From NCBI RefSeq assembly GCF_905220415.1, contig NC_059541.1:4848501-4912500 (forward strand): 64,000 nucleotides of DNA. Reading direction: 5' to 3'. Under the pieces are notes generated by a model. That model was not told where the DNA came from and ran no database searches. It saw nothing but the letters and a program-made list of their open reading frames with translations. Every line of letters starts with the position of its first letter. The stretch's first letter is position 1. Origin of the DNA: Colias croceus. Taxonomy: Eukaryota > Arthropoda > Insecta > Lepidoptera > Pieridae. The translations under genes and the position numbers were made by a program. This document shows positions 48,904 through 62,518 of this stretch, piece by piece.

Positions 48904-49089
48904 TGTTTATTTGATTGTAATGAATAGGCTCATAAACTACTGGACCGATTTTAAAAATTCTTTCACCATTCGAAAGCTACATTATCCACGAGTAACATAG
49001 GCTAGGTTTTATCCCGGAAATCCCACGGGAACGGGAACTATGCGGGTTTTTCTTTGAAAACGCGGGCGAAGCCGCAGGCGGAAAGCTAG

Positions 49090-51833
49090 TTATTTATAAA
49101 ATTAAAGCAAATTAACAAATTAATTAATGAAATTGCTTCATTAATTCTTTATTTGACGAATACAAAATTGAATATTCGTAAATAGTTTGAATGCATTACT
49201 AAATTATTTCTGATTATGACCGTTAATTTGAGATTCCGATGTTTAAATAAATATTATATCTTCAAATATAATTCAATTTATTATTTATATTTCGATATTG
49301 CATGTAAATTGATCGTAAAACACTTCGACTATCCGACTTTACGAGTATAGCCGTGTAAAAATGAAAATTCACCAGTTAAATGTGAAACTCTGGTACCCGA
49401 GTCGAAATAAAAAATGTTAAAAATTGAGTAAGAGCTCTATATCCCTAAATATGTTACAAAACTTCACAATATTTTTCGCTTTATTTTTATACATACCATT
49501 TAAATTTATTATGGATTTGAAAAATTCACATTTTGCTCTTATTTAATTAATTGTTTAAAAATTTAAATATTTGAAATAAATTTGAAGAAATAAATATACT
49601 GAAATAAAATGTGTATACTAAACACTACACTGACTTATTTTTAAGATACTTTAAACTCAGAACCGCTTTTTGTATATGAAAATTGCAACCAAAAAAAAAC
49701 AAATTTGTTAATGTAATTTGATTTTTAGTAGACTCATATATAACAATATATCTTGCCCTGATACACTTGAAATACAATCAAGCCCAGCATCAGTGAAATA
49801 GAATTTTTTCCCTTAAAAATTGCGATCACGTATCTAATATAGTGAAAACAATATTCTAGTGACCGGATGATTTCTGAACATGTGTGCCCTTCGATTTCCA
49901 TGTAATAAGGTTATGATTTTGAAATATGAATGTTCGATGCTATAAATTTTTTATTAAAGTATGCGTATTGTAATTTTTTTTTCTTTAAATAATGCTATTT
50001 ATGCAATTATTTATTACCATCTCTAACAATAAATTTCCGAACCATCCATTACACATACACGTGTAACCAAAAAGTCAAATTCGATCCTCGATTTATTTTT
50101 TTCGATAACGCGATATCAAAATTTAAAATCGCATACATCGCGCAGTTTGTAGCTTCTAATGCTCTCGAGGGGTGTAAAAACGGCGTATCGATATAAAAAC
50201 CACATTAATCTGCACTTATCTTGCTCGTGTTATTTAATGACGCGTCATATCGCGGTTATTTGTAATGCTTTCGGGCGAAACCGCCGATGTTAAATGATTA
50301 TTTATTGAGATAAACGTTCATACATACGCACGTATATTTTTTCAAAAGCGTATCTACACTTGAAAATATATACGTGCATAAACGTGCATTGTATAAAATT
50401 CATACAAATAACTAAGTGACTCTATTTAAATGTAAAGGATCCCAGTCACATTAATGAAAATAGAGGCATAACTTAAACATCAATGTGACATTTTACCACG
50501 TTTAAAATAATTCACAGCGCTTTATCGGGCGTACGATTATTTCACAAAACATTTTCCTTCCAGCAAACAGCGGTAGATTTGCATGAAATATAAAGGTGAC
50601 CGCACACATAGTTTCCTGTTGTTTATAGCGGTCACTAAACGCGTTCGTTTTGTTTGCCCTCCCCTTTCGCATTCCTGTCTTAGTTCCTTTATTGTCTTAC
50701 CTTCCGCTTATGACGTTGGATACAGAGCATTTATTATAACGGGACAAAAGGATGCATATTTTGCATTGTAACGACAAAGTTTCGCGAAAATCCCTTTGTG
50801 AATATAATAATTCGCAAACATAAAAATGTTGGTCTTTTCAAATATAATGTGAATGGTATTTAAATAGCTTGAAGCAGGGCATATTATCCAGGAGTGCTTA
50901 AATTGAATATGAGTTCACAATTCTTCTAATCTAGCCACTTTTATTCGATTATTCAATTATTCCTATTATATCGAGAGTGGGGAAATGTCAATTGAACGTC
51001 ATATTGGCGATAATCGACACTCGATCACGTCTCTTTCTAATGAGGGTCGACATATTGAAGTTCCAAGTGGAATTATTAAAAAACCATTTAGATGTGGGGC
51101 AAACACTGTGATGGATGGACTTTGGAATACGATCCATTTCAATTTCAGCCGTTGTCTCTTTATAAAGGGTGAGTGTCCCTTGGTGCTTTAGTTAAAAAAT
51201 AATGCGACCGAATCACGTATTTAGATATATATTAAAAAGACTTTTATTGTGGTCTGTTTTTTTTTAATACAGGTAATATATTTACGACATAACTGTTTAA
51301 CAGAAAAGCAGCTGTTTTACATAAATACGTGTCTTCAAAATTAAGACGTATCTAATATTTTTACGGATATATTGTTTCACACATAAAGTTATATCAAAGA
51401 ACACGTAGAAACATTTATTAGCAGGTAATAAAGGGCACAATATTTCTCACTCGTAACCAAGAGTGATGAGCTGATAAATCATATCTAGTCGCCGATTTAT
51501 ATCGCAATAAAGAACAAGAAACTGCAGCTATAAATAAATACATTATCTCTTTATTATGCCATATATTTTTGCGAAAATTCGTATAAATCGGGTTTACCTA
51601 GTTACATCATTTCATTGTGATAAACACAGAATTTCGAGTTACATTTACAGATGCCCCATATTTATTGGATTAAAAAATATCTAGAGACTAGAGAGGTACC
51701 TAGTGCAATTTGAATTTTAATGCTAGTTTAAATATTTGTAGTAAACGTGTGCAAAGATAATTTTGAAATGGCATAATGGCAGTAATTAGTCTTCTAGCAA
51801 ATAAAAATGTTGTGTGGTTTTATGAAACCACGG
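49090..51833. other. Unassigned stretch with balanced blocks
   Basis: AT-rich, with CpG-bearing blocks at 50050-50300 (ATGACGCGTCATATCGCGGT), 50500-50760 and 50960-51190. The ATG-initiated 68-codon plus frame in the last block has no domain. Nothing else assigned. Confidence 0.35.
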
Positions 51834-51949
51834 TAAAAGTGAAACTTTTTTTCACACTTAACTAAAAATTATCGTACGTATCGTGCGTCACGCGACATGC
51901 GCTACACAGACCAAAAAGTTTGAGACGATGTAATAAAAGTTTCACTTTA
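51834..51949. mobile_element. Small foldback/MITE-like element
   Basis: AAAGTGAAACTTTT (51836-51849) and AAAAGTTTCACTTT (51935-51948) are exact inverted copies enclosing about 85 bp with TGCGTCACGCGACATGCG and CCAAAAAGTTTGAGACGATG. I associate this combination with a common lepidopteran interspersed repeat. No coding content, and the target duplication is unclear. Confidence 0.5.
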
Positions 51950-52479
51950 AAAAAATGTATATATTTCTTATATGAAAACAGCAGACACACAATAAGCTGT
52001 TCATAATCTAACATGCAACAATTTTACATACAAGCTTAGTGTAAAGACCGCTCGACGTGGAATGCTAAAAGCCTGGGCCGTTAACTTAGCTTCACTGTAT
52101 AAAATAACCATCTGTGGAAAACCGCCGCTTATCCCCAAGAAAAACTCTCTTTGTGAGGATAACTCGTTCTACATCCCCTCTTATGATATGTTTACGTACT
52201 TTGAGATTTTATGCGGACGTTCTAACGCCGAGCACGAATTTTATTGGGTTTATAGAATTTTATGACGCCATATCCCACGAAGTGGCCGATGTTTTTCATT
52301 GTTTATTGATTCTGATGCCTCCATGCGTCTATTAAACTGTCGATAAGGTTGAAAATTATAGACGGTTGCATTTTAAAGCAGAAATGCAGGTTTAAAATTA
52401 TCTACCTCTATTTTGGAGTGTCAATTTCGTTAAAATCTGGGTACGAAAATACTTTCGGAGCGAGGTTTAACAGTTTGAC

Positions 52480-52800
52480 GGCGCACTTAATGTATTTATA
52501 CCGACCGGACAGCGGCATCTGTGGCTAATGATATCGCCGGACTACCCCTCCCCCCCGGGCCGCCGCCCAACCCCCGGACACCCGATAGACCCCCATGACT
52601 CGGTCATTAGTTAAACACGCACAGCCGCCCGCATGTCGCAAGTTTATCTTTGGCTAAACTGTAGGTATGTGGACTCGATTAGCCCTTTGATCAAATAATC
52701 CAGCGATAAAATAGGGTTTGTCGAGGAAATTTAATTACATTAAATGTCATTGTTCAGCCGCTCTGGCGGTGAAATGGTGCTGTTAATTCAGTAAGATAAG
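52480..52800. promoter_or_regulatory. Candidate enhancer-like conserved block
   Basis: About 320 bp of balanced to GC-rich sequence (CTCCCCCCCGGGCCGCCGCC at about 52550) with a TCF/Pangolin-type CCTTTGATC (52684-52692) and homeodomain-type GCTAATGATATC and GTCATTAGTTAA. No open frame of note. Regulatory function is inferred from composition and motif density only. Confidence 0.3.
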
Positions 52801-55349
52801 TGGACTATTAACATTTACTGTGTAGTGTGTGTGCTGTGTGATGGGTTCTGAAAAGCCCAAATTTCTATTGAAACACACATTGGTATTGTTTTGAAAAATA
52901 TTATTTACAAGTATTTTATCCATTAAAAGTATCAAGAAGTTCTACGTAATCTATTTTCGCTGCATTTAAATATAGATCGTTAGTTTAAAGACATATATGG
53001 TATAGGTATACATATATGGTAAGGTCTGAAAGACACGCTCGTTAATTGCAGGTGGCGTGGAGATTAAGTGAGCGGCGATTTAATTGGCGGTCAACTCGCC
53101 GCATCTAAACATTTCCTGGAACAACCTAGATTAAACCTTACTTATTAAACTATGCATATGTGTATTTTAATAAATAACTGTGTTTTATGAATGTTTCTTA
53201 GATAATGCTCTTTTAATTGGCCACATTCTTCTGAGTTTTTCTTTTCTGTATGGTATGCCAAGCAATAAAAAATTTAGTCCACTAACTAGAATCGTTTAAA
53301 TAGATGAAATCTTAGTGATAACACAGCCCCTCATAAATGGGCTATTAGACCTTGGTTTTTGAACAGAATATGATATATGATATTATATATTCTTCTTTGT
53401 CTGTCCGTATCCAATTTCAGTTTCCATTTTTATAATAATAATTGAAACACAAAGTAAAATGCTACGATTTCAGATTTATGTTTACTATGCAGCTCATCTT
53501 TTTCAGAGTGTTTACACGTATATTCATGTACCAAAGGCCGTGACCACTTATTTTCTGGTAGTTGATCAGCTAGCAGGTAGAACGGGTTACGGGGAGGTAG
53601 CGGTCACTCGATTAATACTAACATTAATCTCGGCTGCCCCGCCGGAGGGCGCCTTAATTTATAACCCCGTTTTGACAATTGATGACCGTCAAAATTCACC
53701 AGATATTTGTTGTGAACGCTTTATTTTACAGGCTTTTAATGCTGAGTAAACAAAGTACAAACCTTGTATTATAGAGCGAATGTAGAGACTAAATGAATGT
53801 ATTCGATTCAATGTTTATGGCTGTATTTATATCATTAACAAAAACATTGATTTGTAAATGATAAGCAAATAAAATAAATAAACAAATAAAAAATAATAGT
53901 TTTTTTTTCAAACAAACAGCTCCAGCAAAAAACAAAGATAATATTTTAAAACCTCAAAATAATTAACTTTGTACACAGTAAATTGTTAACAAATCTGTAG
54001 CTAATGAACACTGATGGTCGTCGTGGAAGTAAGGCATGCGTAAATTGTGCTTGTGACGGGCGCACGGAATATTAATGTGCACTGCGCCATCTAGCGGGCT
54101 TCACTTGCAGGCCTTGCAAACTGTTTGGATGTTGAGTTTTTTTGCGAGGATTTACTACCCGCAGTGTCCAAACATTTGAAGAAGACACGTTCGGGAAAAT
54201 CCAGTAAAAAAGTTGCAATAAAACTCAATTCAATAATACATTAAAGTTCTTGGGTGGCGAGGGCGGTGACATCTTACCTTGCTCTGCCGCAAATTTAGCT
54301 CTATGAAAAGCTTATTTTTATTAAATATCAAAATACGATTCAAATCGTAACCTTTGATATAAAGTTAAAAAATCAAATAAACATTTTATATCTCCTAAAA
54401 AAGACAGATTTCGTAGTTAGTACAAAAACTATGAGTAGGTAAATCTATCTAACAATGTAAAATTCTATCCAGAACATTGCATAAACTAATAAACTTTCCT
54501 TATAATCAATTTATTTCCATTCTCCCCAGATATGGATTTATCATCAAAAAGCAATTACATATTCGAATATGAAAATTAGTTTTACCCTTAAAATTATAAA
54601 TTCGACGTTGACACAGGGACTGGAAACAGAACTAATACGGAATAAATTTTCAACTTAATTTAACTAGACAAACACAAAGGGCCTAACGGGGACCGCGTTC
54701 ATTTCAGTATTGAGGTGAAAACTAAAGATAAGCCACTTTCCGCCTCATTGTACATTCAACTATAAAACCGTTTGTGGTAAGCTATTATGAAAATGATACC
54801 TACGCAATATAATATGGTATAGCTACGATTATTTATCTTTTATCTCACATTTTGACACTTATGTTTAAAATTGATGATATTGTTTTCTTAATATGGAGAA
54901 TGCAATTTATTAAAATTGCATCTTAAACAAATACAAAAATCAAATACTTAATAGTAATGGATTTTAATATTCTATTCACTGCCACAAAAAAATGCATTGA
55001 CCATAGAAGTCTAAATAACAAGACACTAGAAGTCGTAAGCGCGCGTGACCTTGTCGCCACACAGGTGACTCTCACGCCACCAGTGCGTTCGTCGCTGTTT
55101 AGTTTCAGCATTTCCTGTTGCGGAACTTCTTCAACAAGTTGTAACTATACCAATAAAGGAATGACATTTAATCGGTGTGTATTTTTTTTTTTAGACGCTG
55201 TTTTTCCTTAAAATTAAGGAATATTTACAAATAATACGAATGTCACCATAGAAATCTAAATAATAATGAATATTACAGTCGACCGTGTACACGACATATT
55301 ATAGATATCTTTAAAAAAATTAAAAAAATATGCCGCATCCATAAAATCC

Positions 55350-55480
55350 CTTAGCCTCGTAAAGTCGCGCTCCATGCGATTTCGCGCTTGGCTGTCCCTG
55401 CATCTGTCGCGGGCCGCGTCCGCGCCCGCTGCCGCTTCGCTGACTCCGAATCGCTGACGACTTTGACGTTCCACGTTTAA
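55350..55480. other. CpG-rich islet
   Basis: A run of about 110 bp with many CpGs (CGCGGGCCGCGTCCGCGCCC) in AT-rich surroundings. A minus frame through it is Arg/Ala-rich (ARDRCRDSQARNRMERDF), as GC-rich shadow frames are, though a real exon is not excluded. Family not recognised. Confidence 0.3.
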
Positions 55481-58400
55481 AATGTCGGACTTTTAATTCG
55501 TTTGATTTTCAGTAGATTTCGGCTATTCTAAGAATAGAATAGAAATAAATAACATTTCATCAAAAATAAAAGATTTCCTCGTACTATATTTTACTGTGAA
55601 AAAATAGGTAGGTACTTAACCCTTTTCAGCACTAAAAAAATGGAATAGATATATTACAATCCGTGATTGATCTATATTCTCTGTGTGCAATTAAACATTT
55701 CACTCTGTGATTTCACTGATATAGTTAGTTCCAAGAACAATATCAAAACGAAATCCAATCCGCCGCTGTAATTAATGAATGAAAACAGTGAAATTGAACG
55801 TCAAAGCGAATTTTTGAAACTGTCAACAAAAAATGTAAAATTGGCCAAATTGGCTTCAATCGAAATCAAAGGTCATAATAATTTAATCGGTGCAAAATAC
55901 AGTGGTTCCGTCTGTGCATGTGATAGCACCACGCCAGTTATTAAACCGCAGCCTCTGATGTTCAATTTACAACGTAACCAATTCATTTTTATTAAACATT
56001 AAAAGTTTAAAAAAGCTATTTACAAACAATATTTATTCAGTGCATCGTGAAAAATAAAAACGGAAAAATAAGCTAACTTTAGATAGGGATTAATAGTGTA
56101 AGCTATTTATAGTTACGTTCATTTTGCGTTTATACTTTTATGATTTAAATTTATACATATTGTATATTTGTTTATGATTTACCCTGTAGTTGATTAAAAT
56201 TCTAAATGCGTTCAATGCACAATAACGAAAGTTCTCACAACTTACAGCGAAGTTACTTAAGCTTAGTTTCGCAATACATTCTCATTCAGCAATAACAACG
56301 CTGGGGGAAGTAATTAATAAGGCTAATATGATTAGTAGTTCGCTTCTGCATTAGTGTTTGCTTTGCGAATGTTTCAGAGACAGCATCTTTGATTTATCTA
56401 TACGTACACAACAATGTGTATGAACTAGCTGACACTCCGAAAAATTTGACTTAGATATTTAGGATCCAATTCGATTCAAATTGATCGGCTATAAGATGAC
56501 ATTGCATAAATTAATTATAATATATCGAGTTCTTTTAGGGCCATTGATACAGAAAATCCCGTAAATCGTAATAGTGGTTTCGGATATTAGCCGGATTTAG
56601 TTTTTTGTTTTGATATAATTACCACTTTCATCATCACCACTTCATAAAAAACTGCTATTTTGATATTATCAAAGGTCACTACAACATTTATTTGTAGACA
56701 TCATTCATGAATTCAAGGAAATAAAATTATACACTGAATATAATAAAGAATAAGTAATTAATATCCAGTATCTACCCACCCATTGAAAGCAATTTACTTA
56801 TCGAATATCACTTTAAACCACCTGCAAATTTATTTTATATTGGTAACTCGATTACATAATATTATTTGGATACGTATTTTTCAATTATTTAACCCGTCTG
56901 CAAGACCCTTCCTTGACTATGTGTTTACATAAGAATTGTTAATGGATGCTCACTCTCCCTTATTAGGTAAACCTATTCGTAATCGATAGCTAAAGCAGTA
57001 TTACCTATCAATTATTTAACAGTATCATGAAATAAACGATACGAATCCTGTAACATTTAGTTCATCTATTTAAAGCTAACCGTATCGTTCCGCTTGTAAT
57101 TTCGGAGTAACTTGCACCATAACTGAGGTTTGTTTAGTAAACTATATTTCATGAGTGCCAAGAGTAGTTCGGGAATTAAGCTACAATTAAATGGTCGTAA
57201 ATTCTAAGTTTGGGTCGGGTCACTTCGGGGAGCTCAGAGGCAATTTATCATTTATTTACGCCACTTGGGCCCCGCGCTGTCTGCCGTCACCTGCCCGCGG
57301 CGCGACCAACTGATTTCGGATTTGTTTATCCATCTTACAATTAATTATTATCAGCCATTAGAATTATTGTCGAACTCAAATACTTACCTAATAAGTAAAT
57401 ATTACAGAAAAAGTTTATTATGCAATGTTTCAGACATCTCGATTTACCATATTGTGTTGTTCATTTCGCACCGCACTATCGCCACTATCGGTTGCTAATA
57501 CTTCGAAAATCTCTGTAGGTTGTATTTTTTTTTTCAATATATTTGAAAGGGAAAGTGTGTTGGCTTTTGTTTTTGAAGTTATACTTCTTTTGGCGCGTTG
57601 GAGAAAAATGATGAGAGTGAATTTTTAAGATGCGCGCGCACACCGACACCTAAATTTAACAGCATGAAGTTAGTTCTAGGTGGTATGAAAGTTTATAACT
57701 ATGTTCAAGTTGTTTTCCATACGCCAAAGAAGTATAACTTCTAACGCGTGTACATAAGTACACACACTCTTTTTTTTTAATTAACACGTTTCTACTGCGA
57801 CTCGAGAATAATGAACCCCGCAAAAACAAATATAGTGTCATCTTCAGAATAGTTCGTATTTTCTCCTAGATTTTAGAAACATAATGTCGTCAGAATACAA
57901 GACGTGTTGGTCGCAATCACTCACTTAGCCAGGACACCAGTGTCTTCCATACTGCGGTCACGCAATCGATCTCAGACGACAGTTTGCCACCCTAAGTACC
58001 TCTGACGTCACCAACAACTGTGACTTGGCTGACGATATGTAGACCTTCATCATTCATAATGCTAATTGAAGGTGGTGTAAGTTTAACATATATGTTCAAT
58101 GTTCGTGTTTATAGTGCTAAAATCTATACTCAAAGCTAATTCATTTTAATGCCTTTATTTAATGAGCGTATTAATTTCAGAGGTCAACTTTAAACTAAAA
58201 AGTAGAGTTATCGTGTAGAGCTTTGAGTAATTCATATTGCTTTTAACGTATTAAGTAATGTGAGTATATTAAACTAAGGAACGTAAACAATTAAGGCCAA
58301 TTTTCTGGCAGCGACGGCTCGTCAAGCTGTTAAGAAGGGATCTTTTATACGAATCGCTAAAACACAGGCGAGGCGTCGAAGCTAACTTAAGCCTTTTGTT

Positions 58401-59186
58401 TGTTAATTCCTAAGATAAACGTTGCTACACAGTGTACACAGCTTCTTTGAATTTTATAAATTCGTTTATGATTTTTGTAGTCAGTTTTCTATTGCGTTGT
58501 TTTGAAATTATTATCCATTTATACTTCTGTGAAGCAATATAAAAAAAAAACACTTTAACTACTAGAGATTAATAAATAATCTGAAAAGTTATTTTATTGT
58601 TAAGATAAAGTTTCATATTAATTAGGATTCTGTTAAAAAAGAAGGTACAAAATCAAAATAAACAACTTTCTTTAATTTCACTTTATTTACAAGACAAAAA
58701 AAAATCATCATACTGTGGTTTATTTATTAATTATTAAGATTAATTACTTTATTTAAGTCGCCGTCAATGTACACACACCGTAAGAGCCTCGTATTGTCTT
58801 GACGCCATCAGTCACGAGAAATGCGAAAATTGTAACAATACCGGATTAACAGTTGACGCCTTTATAAATATTCATTTTAGGAGTGTTCAATTTGAGGGCC
58901 GTTTGAGAGCCTCGCTTTGTTCGTGTGACAGATGTGTTAAATCCTTCGTTATTGTTTCATTGTTCGCTGATTTGATTAATTCATTAAAAACTTGGTTGGA
59001 GTAGCATAAACTGTTTATAATTGAGATTGTAGAAGTGCCTGTACATACTTATACCACAGACTAATAATAATATATACTATACTACGTATACAACTTATAC
59101 GCATAATGTAATATAATTCCCAGTGTAACTACTGTAATAGGTACTTCATGAATATTTTATTCGTAGATTTTTTTTTGTTATTGCTT

Positions 59187-59467
59187 GTTGACAGATATTC
59201 ACATAATTTTTAACCGACTTCAAAAAAAGGAGGAGGTTATCAATTCGGCCGGTATGTTTTTAGTTATGTATGTACACCGATTACTCCGAGGTTTCTGAAC
59301 CGATTTACGTGATTCTTTTTTTGTTCGATGCGGGATGGTGTCGAATTGGTCCCATAAAAATTTTATTCGGATAGGCCCAGTAGTTTTTATTTTATGGGCA
59401 TTTTTGCAAGTGCAAGTTTGAAATCGGTTGTTTTTAACGCAGTTATCACTTGTTAATATCTGTCAAC
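59187..59467 (+). mobile_element. Interspersed element with AACCGACTTCAAAAAAAGGA core, flanked by IRs
   Basis: The core (TAACCGACTTCAAAAAAAGG, AGGAGGTTATCAATTCGGCC, TTCTGAACCGATTTACGTGA) is a motif set widespread in insect repeats. It is bounded by exact inverted repeats of 13 bp, GTTGACAGATATT (59187-59199) and AATATCTGTCAAC (59455-59467), giving a 281-bp unit like a MITE. No target duplication is clear and there is no coding content. Confidence 0.7.
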
Positions 59468-62400
59468 TATAACACACTAATGATACCTACTAAAAAATTA
59501 AGAAAAAAATTGTTTTATAGCATTAAATGGCTCGTAAAATTTTCAAACAAAAATATTTTTAAACGGAAACTTTTCTGGAACCGTAAGCTAAACACATTGT
59601 AAACTTGTAAACAGGTAATGAAGCTATGAACGCACTAGTGTACTGTATAGTGAGGTAGCGGAGCGCACTATCGCGGTATCTTCACGCTCGGTCAAGCAGA
59701 ACCCTTCTGCTTCATCACACGCGCCGATCCGAACGATTCATGGTACTGGTGCGTGCTAACTGGGCCACTGAAAAATATTAAACAAATTAATATGTATATT
59801 AGTTTCCATGAGGCACTTCTTAACTCTTCCATAGATGCGTTTATTATGAAGGTAGTGGGTCTAACCATCTCCAGAAAATAAACAAACAACACATTTACCA
59901 TTTTTTAATAATATTTTATAATATAAGATCCATGATTTTAGAACTTCACACATCAGTGTCGAATTTTGTTTTACGAACGTTGCTGTTCGTGGTTCTGTTT
60001 GCAGACACCTTTATAACAAGATATCATCAAAGGCTGTGAATGTTAAAATATGCGCTTTTATAGCAAAAAGAACATAATAATATTTATACTTCACTTATCT
60101 GGAACCCTTTTTTTATAAACACCATCACAATTGATTTTAAAATTATAAATGACATATTATTTTAATATGTAGTTTTTATATTATTTTGAATGTGATAAAT
60201 GCAAATGTGTATGGCTCGTGATATTGATTAATAGCTAATCAAATAGAACCTATTCCTAGTCATGCACGGGATTGTTTCGTTTACGACACGTTAATCGCGC
60301 CGCGGTATTGTTTACAAATAATTAATTGTCCAATGCAAGTGCAACTGCGACTATTAATAGCATTTGTATGCAGTTATGAGACGCCAACGTTTAATTAAAA
60401 CCACCCTAATAGTTATTAGTCTAAGGCTCAAAATCACAGTTCGTTTATTTAAGCTATGGTCCACGGTTATAACGAGCAGTTTCGAACGATCGTACATGGG
60501 AATTTAAAAGGGAATTAATTTTATTCATTGGAAAATAGAGGATATATTGGCTTGGATTAGTTAAACGATTTCATGCGTTGCAAAATGCCTTAACTCTAAA
60601 ATGTGTCAACGGACATGAGTCCTTATAACTAAGTATATGGGGTTGAAAATTGATAAGCAAGCTGTGTGTAAATATGCAATGCACTTGATGAATGTTGTAC
60701 TGGGTGTTGCAGGGTGGCGAATTCTGTGCAACGCGTGTCGTTGAATAATTCGTTTCGAACGGGCGATTAACGTCCAGCGTCAACCGATCGGACTTTTTGC
60801 ACTTCCTCATAAACGTAACGTAAGGGAAAAACCACTTTATTGGATGTAGATTCATGAAAAATGTAGTTGTAGAAAATTGAGTTCAACTCTACGGTATTCT
60901 AGGAATTTAACTTTGTGAATGAAATAGATTAGTGAGAGTCTAAAAATCATTATTCAAATAATGATTGCTGCATCAGCCATCACATTTGTAATCCATAATT
61001 ACAAAATTGTATTAAAAATATATAAATTTACTATTAAAAAGAAAATCAACTAATATTTTGTACTTACCAACAACAAACTCGATTGAACATAAAATAATAT
61101 ATCAAAACAATAATAATTATTAAAAAGCTAAGCCATATTTAAATTTTAATTGCCAGCCAATTAAAACAAATTATACAACCATCAAACACTAAATAGGCCA
61201 ATTAGAACATTATACTATAAGCCAATTAATTACTGGGTAATAGAACCTTATTAAATTATTATGCATAAATGATCAAATCCAGAGCTAGATATCATTAGGC
61301 TAGGATTAAAGTAGATGCCACGCGGTAAATCAATGAAGCCTGTCTAGTCAGGTTAATCAAATGTATTCACTGGGCTTAATGTACGAGTATATGCGCTAAG
61401 TACAATCGTCGAGGTAAGGTGACTCGGTAAAATTTCGGAATAGACGTGCTGATGTATATCAAGTTGATATTATCAACAGATAAACAAATCCTCCTTATTT
61501 ATCAGCAATGTTATTAATTTATTGGATACAGAGTTTGAACATTCAACTTTCATAAAACATAACGAAGCTCCTAAAAAATACGATAGATACTTAGGTATGA
61601 TTTTAATTGATAATTTTCCAGTATGGATACTTTAATATTTATCCTATATTAATATAACTGTTTTAAGAGAATTGAAAATTATTTATAAGGTGATATAATA
61701 ATCCTGTAAGATCGAATAATCCTGTAAAATTCGCAAAACCTCAGCCTTAGATAAATTGGACCGAAACCGATATTCTGCACATAACTGTCCAATATTGCAT
61801 GCAGCATGTGAGTAGATTCCTGGAATATCACTGGAAATTCTAGACTCACTGAAACAATTCCCATACCCCAACTATAATATCTCTCCATATTTAAGAGTAA
61901 ATACGGAGACACGGAGAGAAGTAAACAGTTTTGTCATTCGCACACAATTGCCCCATAAAATCGCATAATTCGTTGACAGTGAAAAAGCGACACTCATCAT
62001 TTCAACGCCATTTTTATAGGCACAATTTCTTTCGTATAAACGTAAAAATCGGGTCGTCTTTATAAAAACATCTCTTCAATTGTCATTCATGAGGGCAGAT
62101 CGCGTATTTGTCATCGCGCGTGTCGCTCCCGTATCGCGTACCAAATATTAAAATGCAATTTTAAACAAAAACTCATCGGATTCGAACCCTCGCAATAAAA
62201 ATGACTATTTGCAGCACAAATAGATGTTGCTATTATGTGTGCGATGGCAATAAAGGGCCAAATCGTAAAGTATAGGTGATGTGTATTAGAATATAAATAA
62301 AACAAAAACATACATATTTTTAGAAGAATTTCTTAGTACGCCTCGTAAGTTAAATGTGGACATAGGACATTTAGATTTGATTTTATACATTTTTTAGAAT

Positions 62401-62518
62401 TCTATGTTACATTAATAGGTACACGTCATTCTAATTTCTAAAACAAACATTCTGATTATATTAACATCCATCAAGTAAGTAATAGTTATATTTTGTGGCC
62501 CACTTTTAAGTAGATTTA
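59468..62518. other. Unassigned stretch, balanced block 59640-59770
   Basis: In 59640-59770 a minus-strand frame runs from an acceptor-like TTTAATATTTTTCAG (ending at 59768) through SGPVSTHQYHESFGSARVMK and stops after GSA, so a last exon is conceivable but unproven. Other balanced patches: 60280-60310, 60700-60840 and 61960-62130. A lone B-box-like GGTTCGAATCC (minus, about 62175) has no A box. Confidence 0.3.

Larger units (their letters stand above)
48737..49089 (+). mobile_element. Lep1-type Helitron interrupted by a retroposon
   Basis: It starts TCTACACTAATATTATAAAG after A, has a (TTTG)n run where the 2579 copy has CTGT repeats, shares CGGGAACTATGCGGGTTTTT with it, and ends in a hairpin and GGAAAGCTAG before T. 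The apparent length of 353 bp is caused by a 117-118 bp insertion (48787-48903/4) flanked by duplicated Helitron sequence. Without it the element would be about 223 bp, like the other copy. Confidence 0.85.
51950..59186. other. Long unassigned stretch with many balanced blocks
   Basis: No exon or complete transposon recognised in 7.2 kb. Balanced blocks: 52040-52330, 52480-52800 and 55350-55480 (both listed separately), 53040-53110, 53540-53720, 54010-54120 (with GCGCCATCTA at 54084-54093), 55010-55130, 57180-57330, 57900-58060 (TGACGTCA at 58003-58010) and 58750-58950. The plus ATG frame at 55775-56002 (75 codons) has no recognised domain. Confidence 0.35.

Noticed and set aside
50384..50400. 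GTGCATTGTA, resembling the miR-33 seed
   Set aside because: Only the first bases match and no hairpin partner is visible.
55775..56002. ATG-initiated 75-codon plus frame
   Set aside because: Within chance length for this base composition; no domain, signal or neighbours to support it.
62165..62185. GGTTCGAATCC (minus strand), tRNA T-arm-like
   Set aside because: No A box, no acceptor stem; an isolated match.
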